A stretch of DNA of 64,000 nt, taken from contig NZ_JAHUWJ010000009.1 in assembly GCF_019219075.1 (NCBI RefSeq), forward strand, positions 186,001 to 250,000, given 5' to 3'. This DNA comes from Chitinophaga sp. sic0106. Lineage in GTDB: Bacteria; Bacteroidota; Bacteroidia; Chitinophagales; Chitinophagaceae. The notes under the pieces are model-generated. The model was not told where the DNA came from and searched no databases. It saw only the letters and a list, made by a program, of their open reading frames with translations. How positions within the stretch are numbered: the first letter of the stretch is position 1; every line of letters starts with the position of its first letter. A program made the position numbers and the translations under genes. Of this stretch, positions 35,003 to 43,472 are shown piece by piece.

Positions 35003-35128
35003 CTAGATGAACAGATCTTTGGTAGCGTCAAATTCATCCTGTTTAATGATGCTGTTTTTAATAAACGGAATCAAAGCAAGTCCAATCGTTACGATCACAA
35101 GTAATAAGTATTTCTTTTTCATTTCCAT
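35003..35128 (-). CDS. Single-span membrane microprotein
   Basis: The gene encodes 41 residues (39 if the second ATG is used). The protein starts MEMKKKYLLLVIVTIGL and continues ALIPFIKNS. One hydrophobic segment (about 7-24) follows a basic start, giving an inside-N orientation, with a short acidic tail (KQDEFDATKDLFI). It lies alone in a 433-base gap between the serine hydrolase and peroxiredoxin genes, antisense to both. The intact frame, the codon pattern and the membrane span support a real gene. The function is unknown. Confidence 0.5.
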   Translation of the reverse strand: MEMKKKYLLLVIVTIGLALIPFIKNSIIKQDEFDATKDLFI

Positions 35129-35325
35129 GCTGATTTTATTAGTTCCAAGTATAAAAGCTCACTTATATAACTAATTACCGTGCCAAAATGTTACGGAAAT
35201 CCCATAAAAATGTGAGTGCCGGGATGAATTTTTTGCATATAGGGAGGGGGAGGGAGGCTGGAATGCTTCACTACGGTATTATTTCCTATATATAGACAAA
35301 CTCAATATCACATTTTTAAAATCTA

Positions 35326-35357
35326 TTTGATTAATAATGAATGTAAAGTGATCTTTG
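35326..35357 (+). promoter_or_regulatory. Promoter of the peroxiredoxin gene
   Basis: TTTG at 35326-35329 is followed, after 20 bases, by GATCTTTG at 35350-35357 (one mismatch from TAnnTTTG), 53 bases before the ATG. Confidence 0.45.
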
Positions 35358-35410
35358 CGCCAGCAAAAACGACAATAGCTTAGCAACAAATCAAAAATCG
35401 AGTATAGAAT

Positions 35411-35965
35411 ATGAAAAATGTTATCTTATCCGTAGGATCAGAGTTTCCTGAGTTCAAAAAAACGGCTGTAGTTTCAATCGAGAAAGGTAAAGAGTTCTAC
35501 GAACTGTCTTCAGAAGAGCTGAAAAACTCCGGTAAATGGATGGTGATGTTCTGGTGGCCTAAAGACTTTACGTTTGTATGTCCAACTGAGATTGCTGAAT
35601 TCAACAAACATGCACAGGATTTCGCTGACCGCGATGCCGTACTGATTGGTGCTTCTACTGACAGTGAGTTCGTACACGCTGCATGGAGAAGAGATCACGA
35701 AGATCTGCGTGGACTGCAGTTCCCAATGCTGGCAGATACTTCCAAATCACTGGCTGAAGAGCTGGGTATCCTGGAATCCAATGAAAAAGTGGCTTACCGT
35801 GCTACTTACGTTGTAGACCCTCAGGGCATTGTACGTTGGGTATCTCTGTATGATCTGTCTGTAGGCCGCAGCGTGAAAGAAGTACTGCGCGTACTGGATG
35901 CACTGCAAACAGATGAGCTGTGCCCTTGCAACTGGCAGAAAGGTGAAGCTACCCTGACTGCTTAA
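35411..35965 (+). CDS. Peroxiredoxin (AhpC/TSA family)
   Basis: The protein has 184 residues. The peroxidatic Cys57 lies in FTFVCPTE, and a C-terminal Cys pair (C171-P-C173-NW) supplies the resolving thiol. It reduces hydrogen peroxide and organic hydroperoxides in the cytosol. An AhpD-like gene follows 73 bases later and could recycle it, as in the AhpC/AhpD pairs that lack AhpF. This subtype differs from classical AhpC at the C terminus. Confidence 0.92.
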   Translation: MKNVILSVGSEFPEFKKTAVVSIEKGKEFYELSSEELKNSGKWMVMFWWPKDFTFVCPTEIAEFNKHAQDFADRDAVLIGASTDSEFVHAAWRRDHEDLRGLQFPMLADTSKSLAEELGILESNEKVAYRATYVVDPQGIVRWVSLYDLSVGRSVKEVLRVLDALQTDELCPCNWQKGEATLTA

Positions 35966-36038
35966 TCATTATCAATACTACTTTACATACCCGGGAGGCG
36001 GCTTGCTGTTTCCCGGGGTTTTAAATCAGAAATAGAAT

Positions 36039-36626
36039 ATGTTTGCAACAACCAATCAGGATACCGCTGTACAATTGTTAGAAGCTGTTGGTTTGGCAGA
36101 GTTGCCGGTATCTGAGAAGTTACAGGCGCTGGTAAATGCGGATGCGCGTTACCTGAAAGATCTGAAAATTAACGTTACAAATGCACTGGGTGCAAGTACC
36201 CTCAGCAAGAAGGAAGCCTATCTGATAGGACTGTCTGTTGCGGTTAACGAAAAGCATGCTGCTTTGCAGTCATCCTTTGAGAAACTGGCCAAACAGGAAG
36301 GTGCCAATGAAAAAGAGATCTCCGAGATCCTGAGCTGCACTTCCCTGATGAATGCCAATAACATCTACTATCGATTCAGACATTTTGTAAATAAGGAATT
36401 TTACACCACCACAGCTGCAGGTATCCGTATGAGCATTATGGCAAATCCGGTACTGGGTAAGGAGTTTTTCGAGCTGCTGAGCCTGGTTATTTCTGCACTG
36501 AATGGTTGTGAAATGTGCGTAACCTCCCATGAAGAAGCGGTGGTAAAGCACGGAACTGAGCCGCAGCGTGTGCTGGAAGCGGTGAGATTGGGCGCTGTGC
36601 TGAAGAGCCTTATTGTATTGCTTTAA
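36039..36626 (+). CDS. AhpD-like alkylhydroperoxidase (carboxymuconolactone decarboxylase family)
   Basis: The protein has 195 residues, all helical in character. The active-site motif C157-E-M-C160-VTSH164 is intact, with an upstream Asn-Gly, as in AhpD proteins. The two cysteines reduce the adjacent peroxiredoxin, with electrons coming from another thiol donor. The gene directly follows the peroxiredoxin gene on the same strand. Confidence 0.9.
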   Translation: MFATTNQDTAVQLLEAVGLAELPVSEKLQALVNADARYLKDLKINVTNALGASTLSKKEAYLIGLSVAVNEKHAALQSSFEKLAKQEGANEKEISEILSCTSLMNANNIYYRFRHFVNKEFYTTTAAGIRMSIMANPVLGKEFFELLSLVISALNGCEMCVTSHEEAVVKHGTEPQRVLEAVRLGAVLKSLIVLL

Positions 36627-36766
36627 AAAATATATGAAAAGCAGGGATTGTGAAAATTACTGCTGTAAATAATTGATTATCAAACTGATGTAAGATCAGG
36701 TACTACTTGTGGACGGGTGTTATACATGACAAATTTTGAATTTGTGAATAAATTCATGCAATTATA

Positions 36767-36798
36767 TTTGCTAAGTCCACAAAAAAAACTGACTTTTG
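36767..36798 (+). promoter_or_regulatory. Promoter of the rpmB operon
   Basis: TTTG at 36767-36770 is followed, after 20 bases, by GACTTTTG at 36791-36798 (one mismatch from TAnnTTTG). The rpmB ATG is 21 bases downstream. Confidence 0.45.
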
Positions 36799-36819
36799 CA
36801 TTCCTAAAATTTTTAGATC

Positions 36820-37056
36820 ATGGCAAGAGTATGTCAGGTGACAGGAAAGAAGCCGATTACAGGTCACCATGTTTCCTTCTCCAATATTAAGACAAAGAGA
36901 AGGTTTCTGCCTAACCTGCAGAAAAAACGTTTTTTCCTGGCGGAAGAAGACAAATGGATATCTTTAAAGATATCTGCTGACGGTTTGAGAACCATCAATA
37001 AAAGAGGTTTGTATGCAGTAGTGAAGGAATTGCGTGCAGCTGGTCAGGAAATTTAA
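36820..37056 (+). CDS. rpmB: 50S ribosomal protein L28
   Basis: The protein has 78 residues, beginning ARVCQVTGKKPITGHHVSFS, and contains the L28 landmarks TKRRFLPNLQKKRFF and the C-terminal RTINKRGLYAVV. It is a structural protein of the large subunit. It is first in a short operon with rpmG and a DUF4295 gene, 29 and about 75 bases apart. Confidence 0.97.
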   Translation: MARVCQVTGKKPITGHHVSFSNIKTKRRFLPNLQKKRFFLAEEDKWISLKISADGLRTINKRGLYAVVKELRAAGQEI

Positions 37057-37085
37057 GTCTAGGACTCACTTAATTTGTATACAAA

Positions 37086-37268
37086 ATGGCAAAAAAAGGT
37101 AACAGAGTGCAGGTAATTCTGGAATGCACTGAGCACAAAACCTCAGGTCTGGCTGGAACTTCCCGTTACATCTCTACAAAGAATAAGAAAAATACTCCAG
37201 AGCGTCTGGAGCTGAAGAAGTACAACCCTATCATGAGAAAGGTGACTGTACACAAAGAAATTAAATAG
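37086..37268 (+). CDS. rpmG: 50S ribosomal protein L33
   Basis: The protein has 60 residues (AKKGNRVQVILECTEHKTSG, then RYISTKNKKNTPERLELKKY), the typical L33 pattern. It lacks the four zinc-binding Cys of the C+ type: only one Cys is visible. It lies between rpmB and the DUF4295 gene. Confidence 0.97.
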   Translation: MAKKGNRVQVILECTEHKTSGLAGTSRYISTKNKKNTPERLELKKYNPIMRKVTVHKEIK

Positions 37269-37343
37269 TTAATTGTTAGTGGTTAATGGCTGTAATGCAA
37301 TACACGGCCATATAGCCATCGACCATAAAACAAATGCAATACA

Positions 37344-37517
37344 ATGGCAAAAGCAGTTTCAAAGAACTCGAAGGTAAAAGACGCTAAAGCAGCAGCTGAT
37401 GCAAAAGTGTGGACTAAAGTTGTGAAAGCAGTACGCTCTCCTAAAACTGGTGCCTATACTTTCAAAGAAGCTATCGTGCACAAAGACAAAGTGCAGGAGC
37501 ATATCAACGCTAAGTAA
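37344..37517 (+). CDS. DUF4295 family small basic protein
   Basis: The gene encodes 57 residues, Lys-rich, beginning AKAVSKNSKVKDAKAAADAK, with a C-terminal AVRSPKTGAYTFKEAIVHKD. In Bacteroidota this family is found right after rpmG, and it is likely a ribosome-associated or structural protein, as its size, charge and position suggest. The role is not established. A terminator follows 25 bases after the stop. Confidence 0.9.
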   Translation: MAKAVSKNSKVKDAKAAADAKVWTKVVKAVRSPKTGAYTFKEAIVHKDKVQEHINAK

Positions 37518-37541
37518 TTCGGCTTTACTAATATCATACTT

Positions 37542-37570
37542 AAAAGCTGTCCTTTAACAGGACAGCTTTT
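37542..37570 (+). terminator. Terminator of the rpmB-rpmG-DUF4295 operon
   Basis: AAAAGCTGTCC (37542-37552) and GGACAGCTTTT (37560-37570) pair perfectly; the stem can extend by one T-A pair. TTGTGTTTG follows. Confidence 0.8.
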
Positions 37571-37583
37571 TGTGTTTGCCTAT

Positions 37584-37808
37584 ATGGCTTCATACAATCT
37601 TATGTTTAACGGGAGAACAGACCACCCGGTCCGCTCTCCCCGGTTTTTAGCGGCACCGGAGGTGCTGGTAAAACCTACATACAAACCTGGCAGCGGTGGT
37701 TATAACCGTGGTGGTGGCGGTGGTTATGGCGATCAAAACGCGAGCCATCGCGATAACAGCCCTTCTTTCCAAGAAAAGCCGTATTTTAGCGACCTAATTG
37801 AAAAATGA
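37584..37808 (+). CDS. Doubtful Gly-rich small ORF
   Basis: An open frame of 74 residues from an ATG at 37584 has a Gly-rich centre (YNRGGGGGYGDQN). It overlaps the non-coding leader of ftsY and begins just after a terminator. Its composition resembles the Gly/Arg tails of RNA-binding proteins, but there is no folded domain. It may be a chance frame. I list it only because it fills the gap between DUF4295 and ftsY. Confidence 0.25.
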   Translation: MASYNLMFNGRTDHPVRSPRFLAAPEVLVKPTYKPGSGGYNRGGGGGYGDQNASHRDNSPSFQEKPYFSDLIEK

Positions 37809-37842
37809 ACCCGGCCGCCATCGTTGGCCCACTATTACTGAT

Positions 37843-38805
37843 ATGAGCTTTTTCAAAAATCTATTCTCCAGAGAGAAAAAGGAAAGCCTGGACCAGGGAC
37901 TCCAAAAAACAAAGGAAAGTTTCCTCTCCAGGATCGGACGCGCCATCGCTGGTAAGTCCACCGTCGATACCGAAGTACTGGATAACCTCGAAGAAGCATT
38001 GGTGTCCGCCGATGTAGGTGTTGAAACCACTGTGAAAATCATCGATAAAATCGAACAACGCGTAGCTAAAGATAAGTACCTGGGAACGAGTGAGTTAAAC
38101 CGGTTACTGCAAGAAGAAATTGCAGCACTCCTGGTAGATGCTCCCGATAGCGGATTCCGCGACTTCGACGTCCCGGCAGATAAGAAACCATACGTAATCA
38201 TGGTAGTAGGCGTAAACGGGGTAGGTAAAACCACCACCATCGGTAAACTCGCCTATAACTTCAAAAAAGCTGGCAAAACTGTACTACTCGGTGCTGCCGA
38301 TACCTTCCGCGCTGCAGCTGTAGATCAACTGACCATCTGGAGCGAAAGAGTAGGCGTGCCCATCGTAAAGCAAGCCATGGGCTCCGACCCCGGCGCCGTT
38401 GCCTTCGATACCGTACAAAGCGGGGTTGCCCGTGATGTTGATGTTATCATCATCGATACCGCAGGCCGACTCCACAACAAAATCCACCTGATGGACGAGC
38501 TCACAAAAATCAAACGTGTGATGAAAAAGGTAATCCCGGATGCACCACACGAAGTACTGCTCGTACTGGACGGTTCCACCGGCCAGAATGCCGTTGAACA
38601 GGCCAAACAATTTACAGCCGCTACAGAAGTCACCTCCCTGGCCATCACCAAACTCGATGGTACCGCGAAAGGTGGGGTAGTGCTGGCCATTGCCAACCAG
38701 TTCAAAATCCCGGTTAAATATATCGGTATCGGTGAAAAAATGGAAGATCTGCAGGTCTTTGACAAGCACGCCTTCGTAGATTCATTGTTTACTGTAAATG
38801 ATTGA
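37843..38805 (+). CDS. ftsY: Signal recognition particle receptor FtsY
   Basis: The ATG at 37843 (SFFKNLFSREKKESL) is chosen; an upstream TTG would add an unusual N terminus. The 320 residues are the NG domain without the long acidic A domain of E. coli. GTPase motifs G1 (GVNGVGKTTTIGKLA, about 126-140), DTAGR and TKLDG are intact. It docks the ribosome-SRP complex at the membrane for co-translational targeting. It follows the ribosomal protein operon. Confidence 0.95.
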   Translation: MSFFKNLFSREKKESLDQGLQKTKESFLSRIGRAIAGKSTVDTEVLDNLEEALVSADVGVETTVKIIDKIEQRVAKDKYLGTSELNRLLQEEIAALLVDAPDSGFRDFDVPADKKPYVIMVVGVNGVGKTTTIGKLAYNFKKAGKTVLLGAADTFRAAAVDQLTIWSERVGVPIVKQAMGSDPGAVAFDTVQSGVARDVDVIIIDTAGRLHNKIHLMDELTKIKRVMKKVIPDAPHEVLLVLDGSTGQNAVEQAKQFTAATEVTSLAITKLDGTAKGGVVLAIANQFKIPVKYIGIGEKMEDLQVFDKHAFVDSLFTVND

Positions 38806-38864
38806 TACTGATATTGATATAATTCCTGTTTCGAATTTTAGATAATTCATCTTTCCATAAAACG

Positions 38865-38932
38865 AAGCTGACCAGCAAGCGAACAAATGCATTTACCTTT
38901 GCATTATACTGAAAACGCTTATTGGTCAGCTT
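38865..38932 (+). terminator. Terminator of ftsY with an inner stem
   Basis: AAGCTGACCAGCAAGCG (38865-38881) pairs with 38916-38932, with two non-standard positions, followed by TTTTTG. The loop contains ATGCA/TGCAT, which can form an inner stem, and a -7-like TACCTTTG at 38894-38901. Confidence 0.55.
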
Positions 38933-39040
38933 TTTGTTTGACTTTCTGCATTAGACCAGATTTTTGTTGCCGCATAACCGAGCCTTCGCTAAATTAGAGT
39001 AGTTGTTTTTTGGTACCCTTTTTAATAACAATTCGCAGTT

Positions 39041-39919
39041 ATGAATATTTCAAGCATAGATCGAGTTGATACTATTACACCGGAGGAATTCAAAAGAAAC
39101 TATTACCTGCCACGTAAACCGGTAGTAATTACATCGCTCAGTAAACAATGGCCAGCGAAAGAGAAGTGGACATGGGATTATTTTAAATCCATCGTAGGAG
39201 ACAAAACAGTAGGTGTATACAATAATACCCGGGCAGATGCCAATACACCCGTTAACGGCGCCGATGACTATATTCAGTTTGGAGACTATCTCGACCTCAT
39301 CCAGCAAGGCCCGGTAGCACTCCGCATCTTCCTGTTTAACATCTTCCAACACGCACCTCAGCTCACCCAGGATTTTACCTGGCCCGAGGCGTTCTCCAAA
39401 GGCCTGCTTAAAAAATACCCGATGCTGTTTGTTGGCGGAGCCGGCTCCGTAGCACATATGCATTACGATATCGACCTCTCCCATATATTTCATACCCAGT
39501 TTGTAGGTCGCAAAAGGGTCCTGCTCCTGGAAAATAAGCAGTCGCCCTACATTTACCGGATGCCTTTTACCGTGGAAAGCGCCGCCAACTTCGTTAACTG
39601 GCACCAACAGCTGAATACGGCTGATTTTCCGGCACTGGATTATGCTACCGGCTTCACCACCATTCTGGAGCACGGCGACACCCTGTTTATGCCGGGTGGC
39701 TATTGGCACCATATGGAGTACCTCGACAGCGGCTTTGCCATGAGCCTGCGCGCCCTGGATCACTCCCTGGCCGGTAAATTAAACGGACTTTACCATATCG
39801 TAGGCCTGCGCGGAATGAACAACCTGCTTATCAAAATGGCCCCGCGCTGGTGGTACCACAAAAAGCGTGAACTGGCTAAAAACAAAGCAGACAGGCTGAT
39901 AAAAGCGATCTCAGCGTAA
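39041..39919 (+). CDS. Cupin-like (JmjC-type) protein, probable Fe(II)/2-oxoglutarate dioxygenase
   Basis: The protein has 292 residues. The metal-binding triad is H141-Y-D143 and a later His at 223 or 224 (GGYWHHMEY), with the 2-oxoglutarate-binding segment around residues 150-165. Relatives are hydroxylases of proteins or small molecules of the Cupin_8 group. The N terminus has the typical RKPVVITSLSKQWPA. It stands alone between ftsY and rimO. The substrate is unknown. Confidence 0.85.
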   Translation: MNISSIDRVDTITPEEFKRNYYLPRKPVVITSLSKQWPAKEKWTWDYFKSIVGDKTVGVYNNTRADANTPVNGADDYIQFGDYLDLIQQGPVALRIFLFNIFQHAPQLTQDFTWPEAFSKGLLKKYPMLFVGGAGSVAHMHYDIDLSHIFHTQFVGRKRVLLLENKQSPYIYRMPFTVESAANFVNWHQQLNTADFPALDYATGFTTILEHGDTLFMPGGYWHHMEYLDSGFAMSLRALDHSLAGKLNGLYHIVGLRGMNNLLIKMAPRWWYHKKRELAKNKADRLIKAISA

Positions 39920-39991
39920 ATCGGTTTAGCAGCTGTAAAGAGTTTATTTGCAGCTGTTTATCTTTAATTTCATAATTATCAATTCTTTTTG

Positions 39992-39999
39992 TACCTTTG
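39992..39999 (+). promoter_or_regulatory. -7 box of the rimO leader
   Basis: TACCTTTG is an exact TAnnTTTG match, with TTTC 20 bases upstream. Transcription from here would give a leader of about 135 bases before rimO. The leader contains a stem GCGGTA (40088-40093)/TACCGC (40115-40120) 20 bases before the start codon. Confidence 0.5.
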
Positions 40000-40139
40000 C
40001 ACCTTCCTTACTCAACCCCCACTAAGGCTCAAAGTCACGTACAGTAAGTCTGCTGTTTTATCATGTTAGTGTCTGTGTGTCTTCGTGGCGGTAAGCGGTC
40101 CGGTAAATAACCAGTACCGCAAGCGCTAAAACATTCGCA

Positions 40140-41447
40140 TTGAAGACGAAAACTTTAAAGAAAGACAAGGTTAATATTATTACACTTGGTTGTTCCAAGA
40201 ACATGGTTGATTCGGAAGTATTGAGCGGTCAGCTCGCTGCTAACGAAATCGACGTGGTGCACGAAAGCACAAAGAGAGATCACAATATCGTAGTAGTTAA
40301 CACCTGCGGTTTTATTGACAAAGCCAAGGAAGAATCCATCAACACCATCCTCGAACAGGTAGAGCTTAAAGAACGCGGCAAGCTGGACAAAGTATACGTC
40401 ACCGGCTGCCTGAGCGAACGCTACCGTGGCGATCTGGAATCAGAGATCGCAGGCGTGGATGCCTGGTTTGGAACCATGGAACTCCCGCTTATCCTTAAAA
40501 AATTTGATGCGGATTATAAGGCAGAACTGATCGGAGAACGATTGTTAGCGACTCCTTCACACTACGCCTATCTGAAAATCGCAGAAGGTTGTAACCGTAC
40601 CTGCGCTTTCTGTGCAATCCCGCTGATGCGTGGTCAGCACGTTTCCAAACCAATTGAAGAACTGGTGGCAGAAGCAGAAAAGCTGGTAAAATTCGGTGTG
40701 AAAGAGATCATGCTCATCGCGCAGGAACTCACCTACTATGGCCTGGACCTGTATAAACAGCGTCGCCTCGGCGACCTGATGCGCGCCCTCGCCCAGGTAG
40801 AAGGACTGCAGTGGATTCGCCTCCACTACGCTTATCCTACCAAGTTTCCAATGGAAATTCTGGATGTGATGAACGAGTTCCCGAACATCTGCAAATACCT
40901 GGATATGCCTTTGCAGCACGCCGCCAACGGTATGCTCAAAGCCATGAAACGCCAGATCACCCGCGAGGAAATCGAAGAACTGGTACATGCCATTCGTGAA
41001 AAAGTACCCGGTATCGCCTTACGTACAACCCTCATCGCCGGATTCCCTGGTGAAACCGAAGATGATGTGGAAGAACTGAAAGGATTCCTCGAAAGAATGC
41101 GCTTCGACCGTGTAGGCGTATTCACCTACAGCCATGAAGAAGGCACCAGCGCCTACGAGCTGGAAGACAACATCCCGGCTGAGGAAAAAGAAAGAAGAGC
41201 ACAGGATATTATGGCCGTGCAACAGGAAATCTCCCTGGAGAAAAACCAGGAAATGGTAGGGAAGGTTTTCAAAGTAATCGTAGATAAAAAAGAGTCTGGC
41301 AGGTATCTTGCCCGCACTGAATTTGACTCTGTGGAAGTAGATAACGAAGTGATCATTAATACCACCAAACGCCTGAAACCCGGCGACTTCGTGGAAGTAC
41401 GCATCACCAAGGCATTCGACTACGACCTCGAAGGAGAACTGGTGTAA
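40140..41447 (+). CDS. rimO: Ribosomal protein S12 methylthiotransferase RimO
   Basis: The protein has 435 residues. The N-terminal UPF0004 domain has Cys18, Cys56 and Cys90. The radical SAM motif is C151-N-R-T-C155-A-F-C158. A TRAM-like domain ends the protein. It methylthiolates Asp of ribosomal protein S12. No ATG precedes the conserved start (KTKTLKKDKVNIITLGCSKN). The reading frame opens after a TAA at 40104-40106 and the likely start is TTG at 40140. Confidence 0.93.
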   Translation: MKTKTLKKDKVNIITLGCSKNMVDSEVLSGQLAANEIDVVHESTKRDHNIVVVNTCGFIDKAKEESINTILEQVELKERGKLDKVYVTGCLSERYRGDLESEIAGVDAWFGTMELPLILKKFDADYKAELIGERLLATPSHYAYLKIAEGCNRTCAFCAIPLMRGQHVSKPIEELVAEAEKLVKFGVKEIMLIAQELTYYGLDLYKQRRLGDLMRALAQVEGLQWIRLHYAYPTKFPMEILDVMNEFPNICKYLDMPLQHAANGMLKAMKRQITREEIEELVHAIREKVPGIALRTTLIAGFPGETEDDVEELKGFLERMRFDRVGVFTYSHEEGTSAYELEDNIPAEEKERRAQDIMAVQQEISLEKNQEMVGKVFKVIVDKKESGRYLARTEFDSVEVDNEVIINTTKRLKPGDFVEVRITKAFDYDLEGELV

Positions 41448-41577
41448 GAACGCAACAGCAGGCGTTGCCTCTTTGTCCGGGCAAAAGGCCCGGTAACAGA
41501 AAAAATATTTCAACAGTCCCCTCAATAAAAGGGGCCTATTACAACAGCTCCCGACGGAGCTTGATCAATGTAAATCA

Positions 41578-43347
41578 ATGACAACATTTGAATCTCTGGG
41601 CTTAAAAGAGTCCATCTTAAAGGGAATTACAGACTTGGGCTTTGTTGCTCCAACCCCTATTCAGGAAAAGGCAATTCCCGTATTATTGAGTGGTGACCGC
41701 GACTTTGTAGGTCTTGCCCAGACGGGCACTGGTAAAACGGCAGCTTTCGGCCTGCCCTTACTCCAGCAAATCGACGTAAATCTGCATAAACCACAGGGTC
41801 TGGTACTTTGCCCTACCCGTGAGCTTTGTCTGCAGATTACCAATGACCTGAAAAACTTCAGCAAACACCTCGGTGATGTAAGTATAGTAGCCGTTTATGG
41901 CGGTTCCAGCATCGTACAGCAGCTGCGCGAACTGAAAAGAGGAGTACACATCGTTGTAGCAACTCCGGGCCGACTGCTCGATATCATCGATCGTGGCGCC
42001 ATCAACTTCGACAACGTACGCTACGCCGTACTGGATGAAGCAGATGAAATGCTGAACATGGGCTTCCAGGAAGACATCAACAGCATCCTCTCCAACACCC
42101 CTGAAGAAAAAACAACCTGGCTGTTTTCCGCAACCATGCCACAGGAAGTACGCCGTATCGCCCAGAAATACATGGAGGATCCGTTTGAACTGACTGTAGG
42201 TAACAAAAACAGCGGTAACGCCAATATCGAACACGAATACTACGTGGTACGCCCACGTGAAAAATATGCGGCACTGAAACGCCTGGTTGATTACAACCCG
42301 GATATCTTCGGTATCGTTTTTACCCGTACCAAAATTGAATCACAGGAAATCGCTGAATCACTGATTAAAGACGGTTACAACGCAGATGCCCTGCATGGTG
42401 ACCTCACACAGCAACAGCGCGATAAAGTGATGAAACGCTTCCGCGAAAGAGCACTCCAGGTACTGGTAGCTACTGACGTGGCAGCACGCGGTATCGACGT
42501 CGACAACGTTACACACGTTATCAACTACGAACTGCCTGATGACGTAGAAAACTACACCCACCGTTCCGGCCGTACTGCCAGAGCTGGTAAATCCGGTATT
42601 TCTATCGCTATCATCAGCAGCCGCGACATCGGTAAAATCCGTCAGATCGAAAGAGTAATCGGTAAGAAATTTACCAAAGGTGATGTTCCGGACGGTTTCG
42701 CCGTTTGCGAAAAACAACTCTTCGGCCTGGTACACAGAGTACACAACGTAACCGTTAACGAAGAACAGATCGAACCATACCTGGAACGCATCAACGAAGA
42801 ATTTGCCAATATGAGCAAAGAAGAGCTGATCAAGCGTTTCGCTTCCCTGGAATTTAACCAGTTCCTGGAATACTACCAGGATGCAGCTGATCTGAACGTG
42901 AAAGAAGAAAAACGTGGTTTCGAAGAAAGACAGCGTCGTGGTGACGGTAAGTTTACCCGCCTGTTCATCAACCTCGGCTCTGTTGACGATTTCAACCGCG
43001 GCGATATGCTCCGTTACCTGTGCGATAACACCGGTTTACGTGGTAACAAAATCGGCCGTATCGATCTGAAAGGCGTTTACTCCTTCTTCGAAGTAGAAAA
43101 CGATGCCGTTGAAAAAGTAACACAATCATTCAAGAAAGTGGAATACAACGGTCGCTCCGTAAGGATCGAAATGTCCCAGGACGGCGATAAACGTCGTAGT
43201 GGCGGCGGCGGCGGTGGACGCAGAGAAGAAGGCGGTCCACGCAAACGCTGGCACAGCACCGAAGGTGGTGGCGGCAACCGCGGAGAAAAAAGAGAATTCT
43301 CCGGCGGTGGTAGCAGACCTCCATTCAAACGTAAGTACAATGCCTAA
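41578..43347 (+). CDS. DEAD-box RNA helicase with C-terminal RNA-binding domain
   Basis: The protein has 589 residues. Motif I (AQTGTGKT), the DEAD box in VLDEADEMLNMGF, SAT and HRSGRTARAG are intact in the two RecA-like domains. A DbpA/CsdA-type RNA-binding domain follows (about 470-545, FTRLFINLGSVDDFNRGDML). The tail is rich in Gly and Arg (GGGGGGRREEGG). Such helicases act in ribosome assembly, RNA decay or cold adaptation. The fold resembles DeaD rather than DbpA. Confidence 0.92.
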   Translation: MTTFESLGLKESILKGITDLGFVAPTPIQEKAIPVLLSGDRDFVGLAQTGTGKTAAFGLPLLQQIDVNLHKPQGLVLCPTRELCLQITNDLKNFSKHLGDVSIVAVYGGSSIVQQLRELKRGVHIVVATPGRLLDIIDRGAINFDNVRYAVLDEADEMLNMGFQEDINSILSNTPEEKTTWLFSATMPQEVRRIAQKYMEDPFELTVGNKNSGNANIEHEYYVVRPREKYAALKRLVDYNPDIFGIVFTRTKIESQEIAESLIKDGYNADALHGDLTQQQRDKVMKRFRERALQVLVATDVAARGIDVDNVTHVINYELPDDVENYTHRSGRTARAGKSGISIAIISSRDIGKIRQIERVIGKKFTKGDVPDGFAVCEKQLFGLVHRVHNVTVNEEQIEPYLERINEEFANMSKEELIKRFASLEFNQFLEYYQDAADLNVKEEKRGFEERQRRGDGKFTRLFINLGSVDDFNRGDMLRYLCDNTGLRGNKIGRIDLKGVYSFFEVENDAVEKVTQSFKKVEYNGRSVRIEMSQDGDKRRSGGGGGGRREEGGPRKRWHSTEGGGGNRGEKREFSGGGSRPPFKRKYNA

Positions 43348-43362
43348 GCAGCATATATAAGT

Positions 43363-43388
43363 AAAGAGTCGCCACATGGCGACTCTTT
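43363..43388 (+). terminator. Terminator of the DEAD-box helicase gene
   Basis: AAAGAGTCGCC (43363-43373) and GGCGACTCTTT (43378-43388) pair perfectly around ACAT, followed by CTTTTTATG. Confidence 0.8.
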
Positions 43389-43472
43389 CTTTTTATGGGA
43401 ATCCGAAATTTTTTTCTTTGCTTTGAAAATTAAACTATCTTGTTAATCCAGACAATTCAACCAAGCAGAGCT

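Noticed and set aside
40000..40139. Riboswitch upstream of rimO
   Set aside because: I could not match the leader to any known riboswitch consensus. Only one short hairpin is visible.
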